A DNA stretch of 64,000 nucleotides, from contig JABLYA010000001.1 of the NCBI GenBank assembly GCA_013177855.1, forward strand, positions 124,001 through 188,000. The letters run 5' to 3'. The position numbers and the translations under genes were made by a program. The notes beneath the pieces are model-generated. The model was not told where the DNA came from, did no database searches, and saw only the letters and a program-made list of their open reading frames with translations. The DNA is from Ignavibacteria bacterium. Its GTDB lineage: Bacteria; Bacteroidota; Ignavibacteria; Ch128b. Shown one piece after another: positions 54,495 through 64,000 of the stretch (the stretch's first letter is position 1; every line of letters begins with the position of its first letter).

Positions 54495-57400
54495 ATTTTG
54501 CTGCCTGTCTTTTATCTTCTTTTACTTTCCATTCAATTCTTTTGCTGAGATATTTTTTCATTGGATAGTTTTGATTGTAATTTATCAATTGCAAAAAATA
54601 CTCTATAACTTTTTCATAATTATCTAAATAAAGAGCGCTAGTAGCAAATGTGTAAAAGAATTCTGATAAATCTACTTGATTGATTAATTCTGGATTATTT
54701 TTCAAAATGTTTTCGACTTTAAAACAATAATCAATCGCTTTTTGCGGATTACTATTTTTTAAGAAAACCGATGCAAGACTACTATAAAATTTTACATCAG
54801 ACAGCTTATCACTTTTGTGATTTACCAAAAACATCTTTTCGATTTCAGTTAAATCGCTTATCATCAAAAAATTACTCGAATTTAGTTTTTCAGTAAGAAG
54901 CTGATTAGCAAGCATATTTGAAAGTTTAGATGAAGAATTATTTTTTGATGATAATTGTAATAGATCGTTAGTGTTGTATTTTATAATCCTCAATTTTTCC
55001 TCTGCTTGAAATTTAAGTTCGGCAATATCAGAATTAGAATTACCTCTGCTTAAAAGATAATTAGCTAAACCATAAGCCAATCTGTAGTTCAAAGATTTAT
55101 TATAATGATATTGAATTGCATTAATAATATCTTTTTCAGTTATTTTATTTTGAGAGGTAAATTTTTTTACGAGCAGCTCTGATGTTAATGTATCAAACTT
55201 TTCATCGTTTTGATAAACAACAATAGATGTGCTTCCTTTAAAGAAAGCAACCGGAGCAAGAAATTCTAAAATTGGTTTTCGTTCATAATTAATATGATTA
55301 TCATTGGTTAAGATGAAAGTACCTTCAGGAGAAAGTATCTGGGTGCTTAAGAAGGTTAATGTATTATCAATTCCAATTGGGTTAAGATTATTTTTTATTT
55401 CAGATTTTTCCATTCTTCTTAAAATTTCTGAAAAGTCTGGTTTGATTTTGTTTTCAGATCCGATCAAAATCAAATCACCGTATGTTCCGCCCCAGATTTG
55501 AACGTAAGGGAATACAGAATTGAAGGTTGAAAGAACAAGACTTAACACATCATCATCCATTTCGTAAATATGAAACCACTGGCACATAATTCCATCTTGA
55601 TTGAGTTTTGATTTACATCTTTCGAAATATTCCTTGGAGAATAAATTTCCAATTCCAGCAATCCAGGGATTTGATGGTTCAGATACAATTACATCAAATT
55701 TTTTGTTTATGAGTTTCAAATAAGATTGAGCGTCTTCGTTAATGATTTTTAATCTTTTATCATTAAGACAATTCTCATTTACATCTGAAAAGTTTTTTGA
55801 AGCTTCTATAACTTCTTTTGATATTTCTGAGCAAATCACTTCATCTGGATTATGTTTAAGAATTGCATTAACGGTTGAACCACTTCCAAATCCAATAACA
55901 AAAACATTCTTCGGATTTTTGTGTAATAGCATTGGTATATGCCCGAGCAAAAGTTGAGTCGGCATATCTGTGAAGGTACTAGCATCTGGCTTACTATTAA
56001 TCAATAAGATTCTTTGAGGAATTGAATCCTTCGTTTGAACGACAGCAACATTACCACTCAATCCATCTTTATAATAGATAATTTCTCTGGTTTCAAAAAT
56101 CTTTTTGAAATCTCTGTATGATGGTGGCGGAGGTGTATCAAGTCTTCTGAAAACGCTTGTCAACATTAAATTCTGATTCCAGTCAGGTAAGATGATCATT
56201 CCAATTATAATTGCCGAGATTACCGCAGCTGAAGGTAAAATTTTTCTTAAAGTGAATCTGAATTTGTTTGTGATAATCAGTAACAATGAGGAAAGAAGAT
56301 TAATAGCGATTCCAAGCAAGAAAGAATTTTTAATTCCAATCAGCGGGATGAAAATTAGACCTGCCGAAAATGAGCCTAAAACATTTCCAAATGTATTGAT
56401 AGAAAATACTTTTCCTACCGAATAGCCAACAAGCTTCAGATGTTTACCAACAATTTCAACAATTAAAGGAAGAGTCATTCCCATAAAAATTGTCGGGATA
56501 AACATCAGGAGAAAACAAATAAAAAATTCTATGCTTAAGAAAATTGGGAATGTTGTTTCAGAACGATTAAAGAGGGAAGTGATTTTCCAGAATTGGTAAG
56601 GCAAATACGGCAACAGGTAGAGTGACAATAATATAGTTAATGCAATCATTATTTGAGAGATGATTACAAGATTAATTCTATCGTATTTAGAAATGAAGTT
56701 TGAAGAGACAATAAAACTTCCAATAGTTATTCCGCTTATGAAAGCGAGTAACATTATTGAGAAAGAGTAAGTTGACGATCCAAAAATGGTAATTAAGACT
56801 CTTGTCCATAATACTTCATACATCAATGATGCAAATCCACTTGAGCCAGCAATTAAGGTGATAATTAGTATTAAAGTTTTTGACAGCTGTAAATTCTCTT
56901 CAATTTGAGTTGAAATAGGTAAATTATTGTTCCCATTTTTTTCAGAAGCTAAATCTGAATTTAAATTCTTATTTTCTTTATTGATTGAAGCTAAGAAAAT
57001 ACTGATTGAACCAATTAAGATATTAATAAAACCACCAATTCGAATTGTTACATCAAGACCGAAAATTTTGATAAGAACAAAACCGGCAAAGAAAACACCA
57101 ACAACTGCACCGAAAGAATTTAAGAAATAAAGACTTGCATTTTCTTTTCTGATATTTTCAATTTTTTCGGTAAAGTATTTTGTCAGGATCGGAAGTGTTC
57201 CACCCATCAGAATAGTTGGAATAAGTAGAGATAAAATTGAAATCACAAATTTGATCGAAATATAAAAGGCTGGTGAATTATCTAATGTTGTTTCATCAAC
57301 TAAAAATAGAAATATTTTTTCGTAAAAGTTCGAAAGCAATGGGAAGAAGAGACAATAAATACCTATTAAAAGCTCTATTAGACCATAAATAATTAAATGA

Positions 57401-57609
57401 TTAATAAGCTTCTCTGATTTTTTACCAAAAAGATAATTACCAATTGCAAGTCCACCCAAAAAAGTTGAGAGTACGATCACTTGTGCATAAGTAGTATTTC
57501 CGAGAAAGAGAGAAAGATATTTGAACCAGGTAATTTGAAAAATTAATCCCGTCATACCTGAAAGAACGAAGAAAAGATAAATTGTACTTTTCAGATTTTC
57601 CTTTTTCAT
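54481..57609 (-). CDS. Fused MFS-like / spermidine-synthase-like protein with C-terminal helical repeats
   Basis: 1042 residues. Two membrane blocks (about 5-215 and 240-450) each begin alike, with FVLSGMTGLIFQITWFKYLS and AGSSGFASLMYEVLWTRVLI. A spermidine-synthase-type Rossmann domain occupies about 510-720: VFVIGFGSGSTVNAI (glycine loop), CSEISKEVIEAS, and DVIVSEPSNPWIAGIGNLFS. The catalytic polyamine-site residues are not obvious, so it may not make spermidine. The last ~200 residues are helical and include a TPR-like unit (NPQKAIDYCFKVENILKNNP). Fused proteins of this kind are known in many bacteria; their reaction is mostly unsettled. It stands alone. Confidence 0.85.
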   Translation of the reverse strand: MKKENLKSTIYLFFVLSGMTGLIFQITWFKYLSLFLGNTTYAQVIVLSTFLGGLAIGNYLFGKKSEKLINHLIIYGLIELLIGIYCLFFPLLSNFYEKIFLFLVDETTLDNSPAFYISIKFVISILSLLIPTILMGGTLPILTKYFTEKIENIRKENASLYFLNSFGAVVGVFFAGFVLIKIFGLDVTIRIGGFINILIGSISIFLASINKENKNLNSDLASEKNGNNNLPISTQIEENLQLSKTLILIITLIAGSSGFASLMYEVLWTRVLITIFGSSTYSFSIMLLAFISGITIGSFIVSSNFISKYDRINLVIISQIMIALTILLSLYLLPYLPYQFWKITSLFNRSETTFPIFLSIEFFICFLLMFIPTIFMGMTLPLIVEIVGKHLKLVGYSVGKVFSINTFGNVLGSFSAGLIFIPLIGIKNSFLLGIAINLLSSLLLIITNKFRFTLRKILPSAAVISAIIIGMIILPDWNQNLMLTSVFRRLDTPPPPSYRDFKKIFETREIIYYKDGLSGNVAVVQTKDSIPQRILLINSKPDASTFTDMPTQLLLGHIPMLLHKNPKNVFVIGFGSGSTVNAILKHNPDEVICSEISKEVIEASKNFSDVNENCLNDKRLKIINEDAQSYLKLINKKFDVIVSEPSNPWIAGIGNLFSKEYFERCKSKLNQDGIMCQWFHIYEMDDDVLSLVLSTFNSVFPYVQIWGGTYGDLILIGSENKIKPDFSEILRRMEKSEIKNNLNPIGIDNTLTFLSTQILSPEGTFILTNDNHINYERKPILEFLAPVAFFKGSTSIVVYQNDEKFDTLTSELLVKKFTSQNKITEKDIINAIQYHYNKSLNYRLAYGLANYLLSRGNSNSDIAELKFQAEEKLRIIKYNTNDLLQLSSKNNSSSKLSNMLANQLLTEKLNSSNFLMISDLTEIEKMFLVNHKSDKLSDVKFYSSLASVFLKNSNPQKAIDYCFKVENILKNNPELINQVDLSEFFYTFATSALYLDNYEKVIEYFLQLINYNQNYPMKKYLSKRIEWKVKEDKRQAAKSKTD

Positions 57610-57700
57610 ATTGTCTACCAGAATTGGTTATGAAATTCAAAGATAATTTTTATAAATTAATAAAGGAGTCATCCAAAAATAAAAATTGAAAGGCTAATAT

Positions 57701-57904
57701 ATGGAAAAAACAAATTACGATATCTTAGTCCGTAAGGATGGAGAAAACAAATATGCTGCATTTTGTCCTCAATTAAATATATTAGTTAGGGGCACTTCTC
57801 ACGAAGAGGTCGAAATGGAAGTAAGAAAAAAAATCAAAGAATATTTAGACCGGAAAGAAAAAGAGCAAGCAGTCACGGATGGAAATAATAATTTTAGAGC
57901 TTAA
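57701..57904 (+). CDS. HicB-like small protein without HicA partner
   Basis: 67 residues. The fold pattern (YDILVRKDGENKYAAFCPQL, then HEEVEMEVRKKIKEYLDRKE) matches the partial RNase H-like domain of HicB antitoxins. In a toxin-antitoxin pair HicB binds the small RNA-cutting toxin HicA. No HicA-type frame (about 60 residues with a G-S-H dsRNA-binding core) lies on either side. The C-terminus after the domain is short and lacks an Arc or HTH DNA-binding module. It may be an orphan antitoxin or a regulator of another target. The next 174 bp (57905-58078) hold no feature except the ribosome site of the following gene. Confidence 0.7.
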   Translation: MEKTNYDILVRKDGENKYAAFCPQLNILVRGTSHEEVEMEVRKKIKEYLDRKEKEQAVTDGNNNFRA

Positions 57905-58078
57905 TTGATTTTCTCCTTAGCTTGATTCTTTCAGAGAAAAATCTTAAATAACAATAGAAAAAAATTCGATTCGGTGAGAGAGAATTTGAGTTTATCAGGG
58001 CATCGTTAAGATTAGACTTCTAAGTTATAACAAAACAAATAGAATTAGGAGTCACAAAAAAACAAAGGAGAGCTCGTT

Positions 58079-61000
58079 ATGAAAAAAATTTTCAATTTTA
58101 AACTCACCAATTTTCTAACAACATTCCTTTTACTAATCCTGGCAACGGCAATGGTTAATGCCCAGGTCACAACTCTTTGGGAAAAATCCAAAGCAAGTGG
58201 AAATCTGCCAGGTTACATTAATCCTACAGGGAACAGTGAAAGAGGTTTTGCTTATGGTTATGTGGGAGGTAATCATAGATTATATGTTGTTAAAAATAGT
58301 CCAGTGACTGTAATTGTTTTAAATGCATTAACAGGCGATTCAGTGGGGACATTAAATGTCTCTGGAATTTCTGGTGGTACATTCGCCTTAAATGATATTG
58401 AAGTCTCCAATGATGGAATTATTTTTGGTTGCAATTTGACTACCAGTGCAACATCTACAGCATTTAAAGTTTATAGATGGGATAATGAAAGTTCGACCCC
58501 TGTTCAAGTCATTAATTACACTGGTGCTGCATACCGTTTGGGGGATTTATTTACAGTCGTTGGTTCAGCTTCAGATAATTCGTTAACTATTTATGCTGCT
58601 CAATCAGGTGGAGCAAATATTGTCAAATTTACCACAACTGATGGTGGAAATACTTTTACACCAAGTGTAATTACTGTTAGTGGATTTACAAGTTTAGGAA
58701 CATTACCAAAAGTTTATCCATCAGCCAGTGGTTTTTGGACAAATGGAAATGGTCAAAATTTAAGACAATTAGATAATACTGGTGCTTTGGTTGGTGCGGT
58801 TGATCTAAATATTGTCCCTTCTAACAGTAACTCAGTTGCCTACTTTTCTACAGGTTCTAAAGAATATGTTATACAATATCTTTATGGACCAGCTACTTCG
58901 GCAACTTCAACCAGTGCTTTCTTCGAAAGAGCTTTCATTCTGGATGTAACTGGAGGATATAATCAAGTTTTAAATGTTGGATATACTTCATTCCTTGGGG
59001 ATAATTCAAATACAAACGGTACTGGCGATGTTGCTTTTAGAAACAATGGTGATGGAACATTCACAGTTTATGTTTTATCAACAAATAATGGAATAGGTGC
59101 TTATACAGTAAATCCATCAGGATTAACTGGAATACTAACACCGCCATCACTCGAAACATTTGCATCTTTCTGGCCTCCCGCAAACTGGATGAGATATTCA
59201 GGATTTTTGAATAATTCACCAGTTTTAACTACCACAACCTCAGGCTGGACTCCTGATGACTTTGGTAATGTTACAACACCAGTAAATCGTTCAGCGAAAT
59301 TAAACATCTATGGTACAACAATTCAAAGATGGTTGGTTTCACCTACAATTGATCTTGGCTCAGGAACCACTTCTTATCAACTGGAATATGACTTAGCTTT
59401 AACTAAATTTGGGGCAACGACACAGGATACTTTAGGTGTTGACGACACATTAGCAGTTGTCATTTCAACTGATAATGGTGTGACCTGGTCAACAAGTAAT
59501 ATTTTAAGAGTTTATACATATCAGAATTTTATCCCACCAAATGGAATGCACGAAATAATCAGCTTACAAGGGTATACAGGACAAGTTAAAATTGCTTTCT
59601 ATGGTTCTTCAACCGTATCAAACAAAGACAATGATGTTTTCATTGATAATTTTGCAATTAATCAATTAGTTACACAACCACAACTTACTGTTAATCCTTC
59701 AAACAAGGATTTTGGCGAGGTACAAATAAACACAACATCAGCACCACAAACATTTACTCTGCTTAATTCGGGTGCTGGTACTTTAATTATCAATTCTGTT
59801 TCCTTAACTGGAGTCGATGCATCACAATTTGTTTTAACTGATAATAATACATACCCTGTTTCCTTAAATCAGGGTCAATCGATTACAGTTCAAGTTGCTT
59901 TTGCACCTACATCAGTATCTACGAAGAATGCTAATTTAACAATTACACATAATGCCGCTGGTTCACCAACGGATGTACCATTAACAGGAACAGGTGTAGA
60001 TTTTACTATCACATCTTTCCCATATGTTCAGGATTGGGAAGCTACAACATTTCCTCCCGGTGGTTGGTTGAATGTTCAGGTTTTTGGAAGTGGTTTATTT
60101 GATCGGGTGACTTCAGGAACAAATCCAACAGTCACACCGAAATCGGGCAGTGCAATGGTCAGATATAATAGTTATAATATTTCATCTGGAAATTCAGCAG
60201 CTTTAATATCACCCCCAATTAATTTCCCGCATGCTAATTTTAGACTCAAATTCTGGATGTATAGAGATAATGGCTATTCTTCGAATGCTGATCGAATCTT
60301 GATTTACTTTAACGACCAGCCAAATTTAACAAACGCAGTTCTAATCGACTCAATTAATCGTTCTCGTTCATTGTATCCACAGGTAACTTCTGATGGCTGG
60401 TATCAGTACTCATTTATGATACCAGAAAATGGAGCTGGAAACGGTAAGTATATTATTTTGAGAGCTATTTCAGCTTATGGTAATAACATGTTCTTAGATA
60501 GTCTGGCAATTGAGGCTCTACCAGATATTGGTTGGTGCAACTTGCAATGGCCTCCAAACGCTACAATTACTATAGGTGATTCTACCTGGGTATTTGGTCA
60601 AGTCTGGATTGATGGCGTTACCCAAGATAGTGGTGCAACACCTGGTCTGCAAGCCTGGGTTGGTATAAGTAATCAAAATACAAATCCTGCAACATGGACA
60701 AATTGGATCCCGGCGTATTTCAATGTTCAAGCTGGAAATAATGATGAGTTTATGGCATATATTGGACAAGGTTTAGCTCCTGGTACTTATTATTATGCAT
60801 TTAGATATAAATATCTGCAGGGAGAATATAAATATGGTGGTTATAGTTCAGGTGGTGGTGGTTTCTGGGATGGAACTAACTATGTTTCAGGAGTACTAAC
60901 TGTTAATCCAGCAACTGGTCCACTTTCAGGTGATTACTACATTCCACAAGGTTCACATCTGAAAGGGTTCCCGACTTTAGTAGATGCATTCAAAGCCTTA

Positions 61001-63484
61001 GATACTTTGGGTGCTTCTGGTAATGTTCGTTTCTTAATCGATGCTGATTTATCTGAAGTTGGTGCTAATCTGGTTCTAAATCGTTCTGACTTAACTCAAA
61101 GCACAAGTCTGACTATTAAACCTGCACCTGGCAAAACACCAACCATTACTATTTCTGGTTGTGCAACGGCATCAGGCGCAAATCAATATACCGGACTTAC
61201 ATTAAATAATGCCAGCTATGTAACTATTGATGGTTCGAATACTGAAAATGGAACCACAAGAGATTTAACAATTGCAATGAACGACAGCTTAAACGGTCGA
61301 ATTGCAATTCAGCTATTTGGAAATACAGATTATGTAACGATTAAAAATACCGTTATTAAATATTTAACCATGAATCCTGCACTTACAACCACAAGAGGTA
61401 TTTATATAAATGGTCAAGCAAGTGGTGTTGCTTCATTTTTTAGCGTAGATAATTGTAAAATAGGAGATGATATTTATCAACCAGCCTATGCAGTTTCGGT
61501 CACGGGTTATAGTACCGGTAACGCATATGCAGATAATATTTACATAAGCAATAATGAGTTATATGGACATATGAGAACAGTTTACTTCTTCTATGGCGGT
61601 GGCTTCGTTGAGATTATGAATAATGAGATTAAAGGTACCATTCCTCCACCAAGTGGAAATGTTAGATGGGGAATTTTATTTAATAACTATAATGGAATTA
61701 TTGAAATTCTCAATAATAAGATTCAAACTCTAAGAATGGCTTCGGCGTCTACAAATGGAATTTATGGAATTGGAACTTTAACCGGCCAACCAGGAACACA
61801 GATGATAATCGCAAATAATTTCCTTGGTGGTGATTATACTCATACTGGTACTGGTGTCCCTGCAAGCGTTGATGTAATATCGTTCCAGGATAACATCCCA
61901 TTAGCTAAAGTTTATCATAATACCATTGTATTGAATGACATTGGTAAGCTCGCTTCCGGTAGAATGACAGCAATCCGTTACGGCGGGACTGCATCAGTTG
62001 AAATCAAAAACAATATAATTGTCAATTTAATTAATGCAAGTGTTGCTTATGGAATTTATCATTCAGGTGGAACTGTAACATCAAATAATAATGCTTTCTA
62101 TATACCGGGTACTAATGCAAACTTTGCATATTATAATGGTAACATTGCATCACTTCAAGTCTGGCAAGATTCAACTGGACAGGATGGAAATTCATTTGTT
62201 GAAGCTCCACCATTCGTTGGTGGTTTAGATTTCCACATTGTTCCAGGTTCTATTACTAATCTCGAATCTGGTGGAGTTCCGGTTGGTGTCGGTGCTGATA
62301 TTGATGGTCAACCAAGAAATCCATCAACACCTGATATTGGTGCAGATGAATTCGAAGGAATTAAACCAGGTGCAGTCCCCGATACAGTAAATGTAGCTTT
62401 CAGAAAATACTGGAACATTGTTTCTGTTCCTCTTGAAGCAGCTGATATGACAAAAGGTGGCCTATTCCCAATGGCAACATCCAATGCGTTCTGGTTCGAT
62501 GGTCAAGAATATGTCGTTAAAGATACCTTAGAAGTAGGTAAAGGATACTGGCTGAAATTTGCAGCTGATAGTTCAATAACTGTAATTGGTCCAAAACGAG
62601 ACTCACTTGTAATTCCAGTTGTCAATGGATGGAATTTAATCGGAACTCTCAGCGTTGATATACCTACTACGAATGTCTATACTGATCCAGCTGGAATTCT
62701 TGCTTCGAATTTCTTCGGATTTATGAATAGATATTATCCAACTAATACACTCAAGAAAGGTGAAGGCTACTGGATCAAAACAAATGCTTCAGGTAGTCTC
62801 ATATTAAAGAAATCAGCTCTTGCCAAAGGTGGTGATGAAGAATTGTATGTTGAAAATATTGAATCGGTGTGGAGAAGGATTGTTATCACAGATGCCCAAG
62901 GAATTTCACAAGAATTGTATCTTGCTGATAAATTTGATGAGGCTAAATACTCATTACCGCCACTTCCACCTTCTTCAATTTTTGATGTAAGATTTAAGAC
63001 TGATAGATATGTTGAACTTGATAACTATCCACATCAAATTGAATTGCAAGGTGTGAAATATCCAGTAACTCTTACAATAACGAATGCTGAAAAAGGTTAC
63101 TACAGAGTGAAAGACGGTATCAATGGAACATTGTTGAATGTTGTTTTGAAAAATGGTCAACCGATTACAATTTCTGATCCGAGCATAAATTCAATTATCA
63201 TTGAAGGTGCAACCATTCCAACAGCATTCGAATTGATGCAGAACTATCCTAACCCATTCAATCCGTCTACAACAATTCGTTATGCTATTGCAGAACCGGT
63301 GAGAGTGAAACTTGTTGTTTACAATGCTGTTGGTCAAAAAGTAAAAGAGCTTGTGAATGCTGATCAAGAAGCTGGTTATTATGCAGTAGACTTCAATGCT
63401 TCTAACCTTGCAAGTGGTATGTATCTGATTAGACTTGAAACTCCAAAATATACAAAGACAATTAAAGCTCTCTTGATCAAATAA
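58079..63484 (+). CDS. Giant T9SS surface protein with Hydin-like and beta-helix domains
   Basis: 1801 residues. Signal peptide (about 1-29, ending VNAQ). About 30-355 is DUF4623-like. About 360-535 is a choice-of-anchor J-type sandwich (SFWPPANWMRYSG). About 535-640 is an ASPM-SPD2-Hydin domain (VNPSNKDFGEVQINTTSAPQ). About 645-810 is a second anchor-J sandwich. About 950-1430 is a right-handed parallel beta-helix with repeated turns (INGQASGVASFFSVDNCKIG, VEIMNNEIKG, IEILNNKIQ). A sandwich region and a type IX sorting tail (QNYPNPFNPSTTIRY, final KTIKALLIK) finish it. It is likely a cell-surface or released carbohydrate-binding protein. The ribosome site AAAGGAGAGCTC matches that at 43811. 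Confidence 0.85.
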   Translation: MKKIFNFKLTNFLTTFLLLILATAMVNAQVTTLWEKSKASGNLPGYINPTGNSERGFAYGYVGGNHRLYVVKNSPVTVIVLNALTGDSVGTLNVSGISGGTFALNDIEVSNDGIIFGCNLTTSATSTAFKVYRWDNESSTPVQVINYTGAAYRLGDLFTVVGSASDNSLTIYAAQSGGANIVKFTTTDGGNTFTPSVITVSGFTSLGTLPKVYPSASGFWTNGNGQNLRQLDNTGALVGAVDLNIVPSNSNSVAYFSTGSKEYVIQYLYGPATSATSTSAFFERAFILDVTGGYNQVLNVGYTSFLGDNSNTNGTGDVAFRNNGDGTFTVYVLSTNNGIGAYTVNPSGLTGILTPPSLETFASFWPPANWMRYSGFLNNSPVLTTTTSGWTPDDFGNVTTPVNRSAKLNIYGTTIQRWLVSPTIDLGSGTTSYQLEYDLALTKFGATTQDTLGVDDTLAVVISTDNGVTWSTSNILRVYTYQNFIPPNGMHEIISLQGYTGQVKIAFYGSSTVSNKDNDVFIDNFAINQLVTQPQLTVNPSNKDFGEVQINTTSAPQTFTLLNSGAGTLIINSVSLTGVDASQFVLTDNNTYPVSLNQGQSITVQVAFAPTSVSTKNANLTITHNAAGSPTDVPLTGTGVDFTITSFPYVQDWEATTFPPGGWLNVQVFGSGLFDRVTSGTNPTVTPKSGSAMVRYNSYNISSGNSAALISPPINFPHANFRLKFWMYRDNGYSSNADRILIYFNDQPNLTNAVLIDSINRSRSLYPQVTSDGWYQYSFMIPENGAGNGKYIILRAISAYGNNMFLDSLAIEALPDIGWCNLQWPPNATITIGDSTWVFGQVWIDGVTQDSGATPGLQAWVGISNQNTNPATWTNWIPAYFNVQAGNNDEFMAYIGQGLAPGTYYYAFRYKYLQGEYKYGGYSSGGGGFWDGTNYVSGVLTVNPATGPLSGDYYIPQGSHLKGFPTLVDAFKALDTLGASGNVRFLIDADLSEVGANLVLNRSDLTQSTSLTIKPAPGKTPTITISGCATASGANQYTGLTLNNASYVTIDGSNTENGTTRDLTIAMNDSLNGRIAIQLFGNTDYVTIKNTVIKYLTMNPALTTTRGIYINGQASGVASFFSVDNCKIGDDIYQPAYAVSVTGYSTGNAYADNIYISNNELYGHMRTVYFFYGGGFVEIMNNEIKGTIPPPSGNVRWGILFNNYNGIIEILNNKIQTLRMASASTNGIYGIGTLTGQPGTQMIIANNFLGGDYTHTGTGVPASVDVISFQDNIPLAKVYHNTIVLNDIGKLASGRMTAIRYGGTASVEIKNNIIVNLINASVAYGIYHSGGTVTSNNNAFYIPGTNANFAYYNGNIASLQVWQDSTGQDGNSFVEAPPFVGGLDFHIVPGSITNLESGGVPVGVGADIDGQPRNPSTPDIGADEFEGIKPGAVPDTVNVAFRKYWNIVSVPLEAADMTKGGLFPMATSNAFWFDGQEYVVKDTLEVGKGYWLKFAADSSITVIGPKRDSLVIPVVNGWNLIGTLSVDIPTTNVYTDPAGILASNFFGFMNRYYPTNTLKKGEGYWIKTNASGSLILKKSALAKGGDEELYVENIESVWRRIVITDAQGISQELYLADKFDEAKYSLPPLPPSSIFDVRFKTDRYVELDNYPHQIELQGVKYPVTLTITNAEKGYYRVKDGINGTLLNVVLKNGQPITISDPSINSIIIEGATIPTAFELMQNYPNPFNPSTTIRYAIAEPVRVKLVVYNAVGQKVKELVNADQEAGYYAVDFNASNLASGMYLIRLETPKYTKTIKALLIK

Positions 63485-63503
63485 GATTATGATAATGACA
63501 AAA

Positions 63504-63537
63504 GAAAAGGCTGTCATTTGACAGCCTTTTCTTTTTT
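63504..63537. terminator. Bidirectional Rho-independent terminator
   Basis: GAAAAGGCTGTC (63504-63515) pairs with GACAGCCTTTTC (63520-63531), with a 4-nt loop. T-rich DNA follows on the plus strand, and an A-rich stretch precedes it, so it can stop the T9SS gene and the convergent tyrA. Confidence 0.85.
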
Positions 63538-63570
63538 AAATATTATCAAATTAACAGATGATTTTCCTGA

Positions 63571-64000
63571 TCAATTCTTGAATCGATTAGAAATTATCCT
63601 ATCAATTTTAGAAAATTCTTGAATTACTTCTTTCCTCATTTTTTCGGAGTGAGGATTAAATTTATTCATATCAATGAAAAGTTGAAATGTATCGTTGTTT
63701 GTCCTCTTAACGATATCAAGTAAATCGAAATAACCCTTTGTTCCGATTGATTTATCCGGTAATTTTATGTTTCCGAGAGCCCTTCCAATAAATTGTGTTA
63801 AGCAAAGAGTATAAGCCATTAATTTATCATGTTCGTTTGAGGTCATTTGAATTAATTTAAGACCTTTGTTTGTGAGTATATTGATTAGATAGGACAATTT
63901 TTCAGATTTGATTGAGTTATCAACAATAATAATCTGATGACCATTCAATGAATTTTTAACTGAATCAGGTCCAAACAACGGATGAATTCCAACTATTTTA
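63571..64000 (-). CDS. tyrA: Prephenate dehydrogenase, 3' end (5' part outside the window)
   Basis: Oxidative decarboxylation of prephenate in tyrosine synthesis. The frame is open to base 64000 and reads KIVGIHPLFGPDSVKNSLNG at the edge, where HPLFGP is the substrate-side signature of TyrA. EHDKLMAYTLCLTQFIGRAL and IGTKGYFDLLDIVKRTNND match the helical dimerisation domain. About 143 residues are visible of an expected 280 or so; the N-terminal NAD domain lies beyond the edge. The TTG that reads as Leu in HPLFGP is not a start. It converges with the T9SS gene across the terminator at 63504. Confidence 0.82.
   Translation of the reverse strand, partial: KIVGIHPLFGPDSVKNSLNGHQIIIVDNSIKSEKLSYLINILTNKGLKLIQMTSNEHDKLMAYTLCLTQFIGRALGNIKLPDKSIGTKGYFDLLDIVKRTNNDTFQLFIDMNKFNPHSEKMRKEVIQEFSKIDRIISNRFKN

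Noticed and set aside
53463-57609. Possible defence or phage system in the membrane-protein region
   Set aside because: All genes there match metabolic or transport families. No nuclease, methylase, helicase or phage gene is present.

Overview
The window is A+T-rich DNA from a member of the Bacteroidota/Chlorobi-Ignavibacteria group, most likely an ignavibacterium-like organism. Four surface or secreted proteins end in a Por/type IX secretion (T9SS) sorting domain with the tail motif QNYPNPFNP. Three promoters fit the Bacteroidota pattern TTG-N20-TAnnTTTG. Many genes use lipoprotein signals, and Shine-Dalgarno strength varies. The assignment rests on these signatures; no search was run.

Bases 1-42131 are compact housekeeping DNA in alternating operons, often with overlapping ends. 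A plus-strand block holds rny (5'-truncated), coaE, a proline dehydrogenase, tsaD, mltG and an Ig-like lipoprotein. A minus-strand block (12459-6380) runs from two SPOR lipoproteins through hutI, ftcD and a cyclodeaminase (the lower half of histidine degradation) to namZ and a CsgG/FlgT-like protein. Next on the plus strand are glgA, three envelope genes, rpiB, glyA, tatC and a polyprenyl diphosphate synthase. Minus-strand genes follow: a DnaQ-UvrC fusion, an aldehyde dehydrogenase, hisA, a cyclic-nucleotide-binding protein and a universal stress protein. Then come an acyl-CoA dehydrogenase, guaB, an M24 peptidase, a glycosyltransferase, purD, two LPS-type glycosyltransferases and an MFS transporter. 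Last is a five-gene overlapping operon that joins a MATE transporter to a partner-switching module (two SpoIIE phosphatases, a STAS antagonist and an RsbW-like kinase).

Bases 42316-51760 are accessory in character. T9SS cargo genes lie around a complete IS256-family element (47391-48752, 8-bp target duplication). One cargo gene is split by a single-base frameshift. Two cargo genes share a 283-bp segment covering the sorting domain and the terminator. A 1.5-kb gene-free island (50247-51760) holds a cluster of short stem-loops, an eleven-unit 21-bp tandem repeat, and a dispersed hairpin element with a compensatory base-pair change. The island ends at a tRNA-Val gene.

Bases 51906-64000 return to ordinary genes: two HGSNAT-like membrane acyltransferases around panD, a large MFS/spermidine-synthase fusion, an orphan HicB-like protein, an 1801-residue T9SS surface protein, and the 3' end of tyrA. 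The least explained part of the window is the 50.2-51.7 kb repeat island and the recombination history of the neighbouring T9SS genes. I saw no CRISPR array, prophage or known defence system.
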